A stretch of 64,000 nt of DNA from Bacillota bacterium (GTDB taxonomy: Bacteria > Bacillota > Clostridia > Clostridiales > Clostridiaceae), in the NCBI GenBank assembly GCA_021781745.1, contig JAJXWH010000002.1, positions 71,974 through 135,973 of the forward strand, written 5' to 3'. The notes below the pieces were generated by a model. It worked only from the letters and a program-made list of their open reading frames with translations. It searched no databases and had not been told where the DNA came from. Shown in pieces: positions 57,263 through 64,000 of the stretch; positions within the stretch are counted from its first letter, which is position 1; every line of letters starts with the position of its first letter. Position numbers and translations under genes: made by a program.

Positions 57263-58984
57263 TTAATACTTTCCAAATTCATTATCACTAAGTAATATTT
57301 TCTTTGAATAATTTTCTTTTTTATTTCTAGATGCTTCATTGCTTATCAATTTTTTATTATTTAAATACATATCTTCAACAACACTATCAACATGCAAATG
57401 ATCTTCTTCCGAATAAGGTGGTGTAATCTTATTAGATTTAATATTGAACATTTGAACTTGCTCCATTAAAACTTCTGCTTGACCTGCTAATTCTTCACTT
57501 GAAGCAGCACTTTCCTCCGCAGTCGCTGAATTACTTTGTACAACTTGCGAAATTTGTATTACCCCTTGAGAAATTTGTGAAATTCCAGTAGCCTGTTCAT
57601 CACACGCTTCTGTTATTCCGTTAACTATTCCAGCAACCTTTTCTATATCATTCACGATATTTTCAAGGGCATTAGCAGTTTGATTGGCTATATCTGTTCC
57701 ATCTTGAATTTTAATAAGGGACTCTTCTATTATGTTTGTAGTTTCTTTAGCTGCATTAGCAGACCTTGCAGCTAAATTTCTAACTTCTTCTGCTACAACT
57801 GTGAACCCCTTACCATATTGTCCAGCTCTAGCTGCTTCTACAGCAGCATTTAAAGCAAGTATGTTAGTTTGAAATGCAATTTCATCAATTACCTTTATGA
57901 TTTTTGATACATTAGTAGAGGAATTATTAATTTCATCCATTGCACTGAGCATTAGCTTCATTTCACTATTTCTTTTCACGGCACTAATCTTTGTACTATT
58001 TGCAATGCTATTAGCTTCCTTTGCATTTTCAGCATTTACCTTTATTTGAGCGGAAATCTCTTCAATAGATGCAGTTAATTCCTCGACAGCACTAGCCTGT
58101 TCAGTGGCTCCTTGTGATAACGCTATTGTGGAATCTGAAATTTGTCTTGAGCCAACCGTAACTTGTTCTGCTGCAAAGCTAATATGTTCAATTACTTCAT
58201 TTAATTTATATTGCATTTTCTTCATGGATTTAGATAATATTCCGATTTCATCCTTTGAATTATTAGTGATTTTTACATCTAAATTTCCTTTACTTATTGC
58301 ATTTGTTACATTCATAAGTTCGGATATAGGCTTGCTTATTAATCTAGAAATGATTATTCCAAAAAATATTGCAATAATCATAGCTATAGTAATTGTAATG
58401 ACCATAGTTAGTACTGCGTAGTTTACTTCTGTTGTATACTCTTTGGATTTTCCCATGCCACCAGATGTTTTTAATTTAAAAAGATTATCTGCTGAAGCAT
58501 TAATTTCATCAGATACTGCTTGTGTTTCATCTGAGACCATCAATTTAAGTGCTTCATCCTTCTTGCCTGAAGCAGCTAATTCCATAATATTATCTTTTAT
58601 AGATACATATTTATCTAATAACATTTCAAGATTAGATAGTTCCTTTTTACCCTCATCTGTTTGAATAGATTTTTCTACTAGTAGCAAACTTGATTTCATT
58701 TGTTTTTGATAATCATTTATTTTATTTGTATAACTTATTGTTTTATTTGCATCATTATATAAAATAACATTATTTAAGTTAATCTTAAGCCTCTGGTATG
58801 AAATAGATACATCAGCAATATCGCCTATAGCTGCACCATAGTTTGTGTATAAATCAGAATAGTTCTTATCAGTTTCCTTAATTTTAATAATTCCAACCAT
58901 TCCAACTATTCCGGCTATAAGTGCAACTATTATAAAACCAACTAATATTTTTACTCTTATTTTTATATCATTAAACCATCTCAT
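57263..58984 (-). CDS. Methyl-accepting chemotaxis protein with four-helix-bundle sensor
   Basis: 573 residues from the ATG behind GGGGGAGTTGT; an upstream in-frame ATG lacks a site. Helix 1 about residues 10-30, an external helical domain of ~160 residues, helix 2 about 190-215 and HAMP (216-268). The signalling tip is [20 protein letters not shown] with [18 protein letters not shown]-terminal tail ending [13 protein letters not shown] resembles the last residues of the 870-residue MCP (LDDTEFGKY), a shared end that may be functional. The gene follows cheA by 55 bases in operon 2. Confidence 0.92.
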   Translation of the reverse strand: MRWFNDIKIRVKILVGFIIVALIAGIVGMVGIIKIKETDKNYSDLYTNYGAAIGDIADVSISYQRLKINLNNVILYNDANKTISYTNKINDYQKQMKSSLLLVEKSIQTDEGKKELSNLEMLLDKYVSIKDNIMELAASGKKDEALKLMVSDETQAVSDEINASADNLFKLKTSGGMGKSKEYTTEVNYAVLTMVITITIAMIIAIFFGIIISRLISKPISELMNVTNAISKGNLDVKITNNSKDEIGILSKSMKKMQYKLNEVIEHISFAAEQVTVGSRQISDSTIALSQGATEQASAVEELTASIEEISAQIKVNAENAKEANSIANSTKISAVKRNSEMKLMLSAMDEINNSSTNVSKIIKVIDEIAFQTNILALNAAVEAARAGQYGKGFTVVAEEVRNLAARSANAAKETTNIIEESLIKIQDGTDIANQTANALENIVNDIEKVAGIVNGITEACDEQATGISQISQGVIQISQVVQSNSATAEESAASSEELAGQAEVLMEQVQMFNIKSNKITPPYSEEDHLHVDSVVEDMYLNNKKLISNEASRNKKENYSKKILLSDNEFGKY

Positions 58985-59039
58985 ACAACTCCCCCATTTA
59001 CCATCAAATTGAATCAATATCTAATCTTATCTCATTCAC

Positions 59040-61100
59040 TCATATTCTTGCCATTAATCCTGCCATATCAATTATCAAACTTATATTGCCATCCCCAAGA
59101 AGTGTACATCCTGCTAAATCCTTTATATTTCTAATGTTTTTTATGTAACTTGGCAGAGCTTTTACAACAACTTGTTGTTGTCCTAACAGTTCATCGACTA
59201 AAATACACATCCACTTTTCATCTTGCTCCACCATAATTAGAATTCCATCAGAAAAATTATTTGCATTAGTATCTACACCAAAATGTTCATTAAGTCTAAC
59301 TATCGGATAACACTCACCTCTAACCATAATCATTTCATTATTGTCTGGGTCTTTTATAATATCACTTTCTCTAGGCCTAAAAAACTCTTTTATGGAACTT
59401 GTAGGCAGAGTATACCTTGAAATACCAACTCTTACGTTCATACCATCTATAATTGCAAGAGTTAATGGTATTTTAATCGTCATACTCGTCCCAAAATCTT
59501 CAACACTGTCTACACTAACTGATCCACCTATCTTTTCGATATTTTTCATAACCACATCCATACCTACACCTCTGCCGCTATATTCAGATACAGTCTCCTT
59601 TGTAGAAAATCCAGGTAGGAATATTAAATTAAATATCTCTTTCTTTGTCATTTCGTTTTCATTCTTATCTATTAATCCATTTTCTCTTGCTTTTTCTAAT
59701 ATTTTTTTCTCATTAAGACCTTTCCCATCGTCTCTAACTATAACAAGTACATCGCTGCCTGCATTTTTAGCTTCTAAAATTAAATTACCAGTTGATTCTT
59801 TACCTTTATCTATTCGCTCTTCACCGGTTTCTATACCATGGTCAATGGAATTTCTAACCAAATGCATTAATGGATCTGATATATGTTCAATTATGTTTTT
59901 ATCAACTTCTGTTTCCTCACCAATAATCGTTAATTTAACTTCCTTATTCATTTTTTTGCTCATATCTCGAACAATTCTGTTCATTTTTTGGAAGGTTGCA
60001 GAAAGTGGTACCATTCTTATTGACATTACAGTATCTTGCATTTCTGATATTATCTTACGAAGCTGCCTTGCTGATTTTTGAAAGTTGTCTAATTCCAATC
60101 CTGCCAAATCAGGATTTTGCGTAACCATGGATTCTGCGATAACTAGCTCCCCAATAAGATCCATAAGTCTATCCGCCTTTGATACACTTAAACTTATAAT
60201 TCCTTGATGAGAAGAAGCTTTTTCATTTCTCTTTTCTTCAGTAATAGTTTTCTTTTCTGCTTCCTTTACTTTATGTTCTTTTTCTAATGCCACTTCCTCA
60301 ATTATGTCTTTATTGATGATTGAATTTCCTTCACTATTTAATTCGCTAATATCTAGCTTATCTAAAAATACTGTTTCATTTACTATTGATTTAATTGTAT
60401 TAATATCTAAGTCCGAAGAAATACATATCTCAAATCCATTTTTCCTAATTTCTTCACTGGCCTTTTCATCATCATCAATAACATTCTCTGGTTTGCTGCT
60501 GGTTACTTCTGCCACCTCTGATAATTTATGAAGAACACCAAAACATCTTATATTCTCCATTCCACATCCTTCAACAAATGATAAATTAACCTTGAATTTA
60601 TTTTTTAATTCTTCACTCTTACCTTTACCGCTGGTTACGAAAAACTTTTGTGGCTCTGAATTTATATTTTCTGCTACTTCAACATTTCCGCTTCCCTTTT
60701 TAAGATTATTTAAAAACTCCTTTATTTCGCTTATTTTATCAGAAGCATCACCATCTGCTGTTTTTCCATCTTGAATCTTTGACACCTCAATCTTAATAAA
60801 ATCTATAGCATTTAAAACAATATCACTTAAAATATTATTATCTACTTCCTTAGGCTTATTCTCTCTAAGGTAATAAAATAAGTCCTCCACAGAATGTGAA
60901 AGTTCTGCAATATTATTAAAAAGCATCATTGCTGATGATCCTTTAACTGTATGCATGATTCTAAATATTTCATTTATGGAATTAGTAAATCCGTCTTCCT
61001 TTTCTCCATTGATTACTAACTGTTCCAATTGCTCTATAAGCTGAGTGGTTTCAAAAATGTACATATCTAGCATGGATTCATTTATAATATTATCTGACAT
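59040..61100 (-). CDS. cheA: Chemotaxis histidine kinase CheA
   Basis: 686 residues from the ATG behind GGGAGGTAATTGAA. P1 (HPt) has the phospho-His in IMHTVKGSSAMM (about residue 48). A P2-like region lies about 140-260. P3 dimerisation begins LMDLIGELVIAESMV (about 315). The P4 kinase has HLVRNSIDHGIE, VRDDGKGLN and SGRGVGMDVV. P5 is CheW-like, IDGMNVRVGISRYTLPTSSI to LIIDMAGLMARI. It phosphorylates CheY and CheB in response to MCPs. First gene of operon 2. Its coupling protein CheW is encoded in operon 1, so the two operons must work together or with other clusters. Confidence 0.95.
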   Translation of the reverse strand: MSDNIINESMLDMYIFETTQLIEQLEQLVINGEKEDGFTNSINEIFRIMHTVKGSSAMMLFNNIAELSHSVEDLFYYLRENKPKEVDNNILSDIVLNAIDFIKIEVSKIQDGKTADGDASDKISEIKEFLNNLKKGSGNVEVAENINSEPQKFFVTSGKGKSEELKNKFKVNLSFVEGCGMENIRCFGVLHKLSEVAEVTSSKPENVIDDDEKASEEIRKNGFEICISSDLDINTIKSIVNETVFLDKLDISELNSEGNSIINKDIIEEVALEKEHKVKEAEKKTITEEKRNEKASSHQGIISLSVSKADRLMDLIGELVIAESMVTQNPDLAGLELDNFQKSARQLRKIISEMQDTVMSIRMVPLSATFQKMNRIVRDMSKKMNKEVKLTIIGEETEVDKNIIEHISDPLMHLVRNSIDHGIETGEERIDKGKESTGNLILEAKNAGSDVLVIVRDDGKGLNEKKILEKARENGLIDKNENEMTKKEIFNLIFLPGFSTKETVSEYSGRGVGMDVVMKNIEKIGGSVSVDSVEDFGTSMTIKIPLTLAIIDGMNVRVGISRYTLPTSSIKEFFRPRESDIIKDPDNNEMIMVRGECYPIVRLNEHFGVDTNANNFSDGILIMVEQDEKWMCILVDELLGQQQVVVKALPSYIKNIRNIKDLAGCTLLGDGNISLIIDMAGLMARI

Positions 61101-61200
61101 TTCAATTACCTCCCTTTTTTGTATTTTCATCTAAAAATACAAAATAAATATTTCAATATAAAAATTTATACATTAGCTAAATTTAATCAATCTCCCTCGT

Positions 61201-61300
61201 AATTATATATTAATTTCTTTACGAACATCTTTTAAGTACCACAGGTCATTGATTTAAATGCAAATTGCACTACTATATGAAGCATAAATGCAAATCGCAC
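61201..61300 (-). promoter_or_regulatory. Conserved promoter region of chemosensory operon 2
   Basis: Read on the minus strand: sites GTGCGATTTGCAT (61300-61288) and GTGCAATTTGCAT (61270-61258), 30 bases apart; ATGACCTGTGGTACT (61249-61235); -10 box TATAAT (61207-61202). The -35 position reads AGATGT. Every element has the same spacing as in front of cheY. The 388-base spacer 61101-61488 otherwise contains the motAB terminator. Confidence 0.75.
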
Positions 61301-61351
61301 ATATGGATAAACAAACTTTAAGCTGATTAGATTTATGAATATAACCAATCG

Positions 61352-61434
61352 AAAAAAAGACTAACTCTGTTGCTCGGTTACTAAAGAAAAGATTTTAGCT
61401 TTCTCCATGCAACACTTCGCAAAATAGTTAGTCC
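61352..61434 (-). terminator. motAB terminator with three-way structure
   Basis: On the minus strand GGACTAACT pairs with AGTTAGTC, followed by TTTTTTT; inside, GTTGC/GCAAC and GCTAAAATC...TTTAG add further pairing. The + strand core CTGTTGCTCGGTTACTAAAG is shared with the elements at 31.7 kb and (inverted) 13.8 kb. Confidence 0.75.
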
Positions 61435-61488
61435 TTCTTCCTGGTATTTTATATAATTCAATTTTATAATTGTTTGATGTATTAGCTA

Positions 61489-62241
61489 TTAGTTTGACTT
61501 TCCATCTGTAGCCACTGGGAAATTACGAACCACGTAAATTTCTACTCTTCTATTTTGTGCCCTTCCTTCTTCTGTGCTGTTAGTAGTTTTAGGTTTGTAC
61601 TCACCGTAAGCTTGGATTGAAACATTATCTTGCTTAATCCCACCTGAAGAAACCATAAAATTCATAACATTAATAGCACGCATTGCGCTTAAATCCCAGT
61701 TAGAACGGAATTTATTATTGCTTATTGGAACATTATCAGTATATCCAGCAACTCTAATCTGATTATTTAAGCTCTTAAGCATATCAGAAATTTTTAATAG
61801 CAGTGGTGATACTTCTTTTAATACATCTGCTTCTCCTGAATTAAAGAGAACAACATCTTGTATTGCAATTTCAAGTCCCTCACCATTAAGATCAACTTTT
61901 ATTTTATCTGAATAACCTTCTTCCTTAATCTCTTTATCCAACATGTTTTTAATTTGATTCATCTTGTCTTCTTCAATCTGACTATCTGTTGCTCCTACAG
62001 AATCAGATGTACCTGTTTCCTCCATGGGAATAGCTGCATTCCCATCCTTACTCATCTGCCCAGGACCACCAGCAAAAATCACATTAAATTCTTTAGCCAT
62101 TGCCGCAAGCTTGGCCTTATCTGTTTGACCCATTGCAAACATAACAATAAATAGTGCCAATAGGAGTGTTAACATATCTGAATATGGAAGGAGCCATGCT
62201 TCATCAACATGCTCTTCATGATGCTGTTTTTTTCTACTCAT
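61489..62241 (-). CDS. motB: Flagellar motor stator protein MotB
   Basis: 250 residues. The single membrane helix with the proton-binding Asp is LPYSDMLTLLLALFIVMFAM (Asp about residue 22). A plug/linker of about 70 residues follows, then the OmpA-like peptidoglycan-binding domain with VAGYTDNVPISNNKFRSNWD, LSAMRAINVM and RAQNRRVEIYV. It anchors the stator to the wall. The gene follows motA with a 17-base gap and GGAGAATAGTC before the ATG. The motor genes lie immediately upstream of the cheA operon on the same strand but are separated from it by a terminator. Confidence 0.94.
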   Translation of the reverse strand: MSRKKQHHEEHVDEAWLLPYSDMLTLLLALFIVMFAMGQTDKAKLAAMAKEFNVIFAGGPGQMSKDGNAAIPMEETGTSDSVGATDSQIEEDKMNQIKNMLDKEIKEEGYSDKIKVDLNGEGLEIAIQDVVLFNSGEADVLKEVSPLLLKISDMLKSLNNQIRVAGYTDNVPISNNKFRSNWDLSAMRAINVMNFMVSSGGIKQDNVSIQAYGEYKPKTTNSTEEGRAQNRRVEIYVVRNFPVATDGKSN

Positions 62242-62258
62242 GACTATTCTCCTTTACA

Positions 62259-63041
62259 CTATTTATCATTATTTTCTTCAAATCTAATTCTTTGTTTTGG
62301 TTCTAACATACCTACTAGCTTTCTTTCAATACTCTTTGGATTATTCCCAGCTTGAATAGCTAAGATTCCTTCAAGCATAATGTTCATATTTCTTATTTCT
62401 TCTTGAGATTTTCTTTTTAATCTATTTGCAAATGGATGATAAAGCACATATCCAGTAAAAATACCATAAACAGTTGCAACGAAGGCTGAAGATATACTTT
62501 CTCCAAGTTTTGCAATATCATCAAGATTTCCAAGTGCACCAATTAGTCCAATAACCGCTCCTAAAACTCCTAGAGTTGGTGCTGTACTACCTGCTGTTGT
62601 AAACACTGTAGCACCCAAACGATGTCTCTCTTCCATACTATCAATTTCTATTTCTAAAACTTCCTTTATAAGGTCAGGTTCCAAACCGTCAACTACCATT
62701 TCCAACCCTTTTTTCATAAACTTATTTTCTAAGCCTTGAATCGTACTTTCAAGAGATAGTAATCCATCTCTTCTAGTTGTTTGAGACATTTCTACAAGCT
62801 GCACTATAATTTCAGCAGGATCTTGTTTATTCTTTTCACTAAAAAGAACACCAAAAATTTTAGGAATCTTAAGAAACTCTCCTCTTGGAAAAGAATTCAT
62901 TACCGCAAGTATCGTACCAACAACTATTACCATTATTGCTTCTCCACTTAGCAGTATTGTTACACTTGCTCCTTTTAGAAGTAACCCTGTAATTACGACT
63001 ATAAAACCTCCAATAATACCAATAAGCAAAAATATATCCAT
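62259..63041 (-). CDS. motA: Flagellar motor stator protein MotA
   Basis: 260 residues from the ATG behind AAAAAGGGGGACAAAA; earlier in-frame codons lack a site. Four membrane segments (about 3-20, 28-47, 150-172 and 180-202). The typical MotA features are the cytoplasmic loop with charged residues (LVEMSQTTRRDGLLSLE), and LGVLGAVIGLIGALG and SISSAFVATVYGIFTGYVL in the C-terminal membrane pair with the conserved Pro region PTLG. It forms the ion channel with MotB that drives flagellar rotation. First gene of the motAB operon. Confidence 0.94.
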   Translation of the reverse strand: MDIFLLIGIIGGFIVVITGLLLKGASVTILLSGEAIMVIVVGTILAVMNSFPRGEFLKIPKIFGVLFSEKNKQDPAEIIVQLVEMSQTTRRDGLLSLESTIQGLENKFMKKGLEMVVDGLEPDLIKEVLEIEIDSMEERHRLGATVFTTAGSTAPTLGVLGAVIGLIGALGNLDDIAKLGESISSAFVATVYGIFTGYVLYHPFANRLKRKSQEEIRNMNIMLEGILAIQAGNNPKSIERKLVGMLEPKQRIRFEENNDK

Positions 63042-63337
63042 TTTTGTCCCCCTTTTTGTAACTCTGCATATATACAACAAATTTTTAAATTATGTTTCTA
63101 AATATAATTCTACGATTTTCTTCTTAATATCTTTTTATTTTTTTACTTAATACTACAAAAATATCTCACCAATAATATAATACCATAATATTAAATATTG
63201 GAAAACTATATTTTGACATATTATCCTATATAAATTTTACTTCTTTTTACAAATACTTGCTCATTAATTTTTAAGTAAAAAATAAACACTTGTGTGCGAA
63301 ACAGCAAGTGTTTATCTATTTTTAGTATGAAATTTTT
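63042..63337. other. Spacer between beta-glucosidase and motA
   Basis: 296 bases. The right part is the motA leader and promoter region on the minus strand. The left part is the beta-glucosidase terminator. A sigma-D-like arrangement (TAAG, then GATATT 14 bases on) is visible at about 63130 but is too weak to call. Confidence 0.3.
63280..63322 (-). terminator. Beta-glucosidase terminator
   Basis: On the minus strand ATAAACACTTG pairs with CAAGTGTTTAT around CTGTTTCGCACA and is followed by TTTTT. It is 16 bases past the gene stop. Confidence 0.85.
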
Positions 63338-64000
63338 TTATAATTCTTCACCATTAGTTTTTATAACATTTTGATACCAATAGTAACTATCCTTTTTATA
63401 ACGATTCATTGAAGCTCCTTCTTCTTCTTCACGGTCTACGTAAATGAAACCATAACGCTTTTGATATCCATTTAACCAGCTTAATAAATCTGTTATTGAC
63501 CATGTGCAGTATGCAAGGACTTCACAGCCTTCATTAACAGCTTCCTTTAATTCTTCCACGTGAGCCTTTAAATATGCTATACGATAATCATCATGAATTT
63601 TGTTGTCTTCAGTCTTCTTATCAAATGCACCTAATCCATTTTCAGAAATAACTATTGGTAAATCGTATCTGCTTGTAATAATTCTGCAGCACATTCTTAT
63701 ACCCATAGGATCTATTGTCCAATCCCAATCTGTAGTTTTTAGGAATGGATTTGGTGGGTTTTTATATAATCCTGGAGTACCACTAACTTGTGATGTTCCC
63801 TTTTTACCTGTAGTATTCATTTCAGCCATACCCACACCATCTATTGAGTTATATTCAACAACTGCAGTTTGGTAGTAGTTTACGCCCATGAAGTCCACTT
63901 GCGCTGCTGCTTTCATAAGTTCTTCATCACCTTCTTCAAAGGTAGGTGCAACTCCTTGGCTTTGTAAATATTTAAGTGCAGGTTTTGGATATCTTCCAAA
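63338..64000 (-). CDS. GH1 beta-glucosidase / 6-phospho-beta-glucosidase, 5' part outside window
   Basis: 220 C-terminal residues are visible and the frame is open through the right edge (FGRYPKPALKYLQSQGVAPT at the cut), so the true start lies outside. GH1 features: DFMGVNYYQT, the catalytic nucleophile Glu in PIVISENGLGAFD, and the C-terminal CTWSITDLLSWLNGYQKRYG with FIYVDRE and RYKKDSYYWYQNVI. The Ser/Lys/Tyr signature of phospho-glycosidases seems present in the last part (SMNRYKKDSYYWY), suggesting a phosphorylated disaccharide from a PTS. It would cleave cellobiose- or aryl-glucoside phosphate in the cytoplasm. Confidence 0.9.
   Translation of the reverse strand, partial: FGRYPKPALKYLQSQGVAPTFEEGDEELMKAAAQVDFMGVNYYQTAVVEYNSIDGVGMAEMNTTGKKGTSQVSGTPGLYKNPPNPFLKTTDWDWTIDPMGIRMCCRIITSRYDLPIVISENGLGAFDKKTEDNKIHDDYRIAYLKAHVEELKEAVNEGCEVLAYCTWSITDLLSWLNGYQKRYGFIYVDREEEEGASMNRYKKDSYYWYQNVIKTNGEEL

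Noticed and set aside
59341-60081. Long open frame (246 codons) opposite cheA
   Set aside because: Shadow of cheA; Ser/Ile/Phe-rich translation with no recognisable domain.
63100-63160. Sigma-D-type flagellar promoter ahead of motA
   Set aside because: TAAG and GATATT are present with 14-base spacing but similar strings are frequent in such A+T-rich spacers.
1-64000. CRISPR array
   Set aside because: Direct repeats seen (TIG repeats, 14-bp units near 18.87 kb, spacer arms) lack regularly sized unique spacers; no cas genes are present.
1-64000. rRNA or tRNA genes
   Set aside because: I looked for cloverleaf-like G+C-richer blocks and 16S/23S conserved segments and saw none; very short or divergent RNAs could be missed by eye.

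Overview
The window looks like chromosome from a mesophilic, low-GC, spore-forming Clostridium (sensu stricto), probably close to the C. beijerinckii / saccharoperbutylacetonicum group. The grounds are very A+T-rich DNA, strong GGAGG-type ribosome sites with frequent GTG/TTG starts, Gram-positive gene content (FtsH, HelD, two signal peptidases I, DapA, LysA with a lysine riboswitch) and clostridial chemotaxis/motility genes. The species is inferred; no rRNA or other marker is present.

Layout. 1-4.4 kb: a secreted TIG-repeat protein (cut by the window edge), a phage tail-collar (microcystin-dependent type) protein, a GNAT acetyltransferase, then a holin and a GH24 endolysin whose start is frameshifted; this resembles a prophage remnant or lysis cassette. 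4.4-12.3 kb: a patatin-like lipase with a stop before its apparent C-terminal tail, two tandem AAA/PD-(D/E)XK paralogues (the second frameshifted), a truncated PD-(D/E)XK transposase-like gene, an M18 aminopeptidase and a decayed IS1595-type transposase. 12.4-25.7 kb: housekeeping and lysine metabolism: dapA, a polar amino-acid ABC transporter, helD, ftsH, DUF3006, two lepB genes, lysA behind a lysine riboswitch, and a TIM-barrel protein. 25.7-26.6 kb: a gene-free stretch with a cluster of DnaA-box-like nonamers. 26.6-43.6 kb: a DUF1700/DUF4097 pair, a minimal MCP, an aminotransferase, an alanyl-tRNA editing protein, a PAS-PAS-GGDEF-HD-GYP protein, a metallophosphoesterase, an M20 amidohydrolase, a CPBP protease, a nitrilase and MIF pair, a WYL regulator, a radical SAM protein and a GyrI-like protein.

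43.8-63.1 kb is a large signalling block. On the + strand lie a stand-alone receiver, a membrane hybrid kinase and an HPt protein. On the - strand lie two chemosensory operons: cheY-MCP-cheW-MCP-REC/kinase-receiver (54.2 to 47.0 kb) and cheA-MCP-cheR-cheB (61.1 to 55.4 kb). Neither is a complete chemosensory system alone; together they supply CheA, W, R, B, Y and three MCPs. Both start behind nearly superimposable 100-bp upstream regions carrying two 13-bp sites exactly 30 bp apart. A LuxR-type response regulator lies between them, divergent from cheY, and is my candidate for the shared activator. motAB follows upstream, and a GH1 beta-glucosidase is cut by the right edge.

The intergenic DNA is rich in structured repeats: a ~163-bp palindromic element present twice in opposite orientation (40.8 and 55.2 kb), a ~235-bp nested palindrome (41.05-41.29 kb), a ~110-bp palindrome (12.6 kb), modular multi-hairpin spacers (22.1 and 46.3 kb) and a mosaic family of terminator-like elements.
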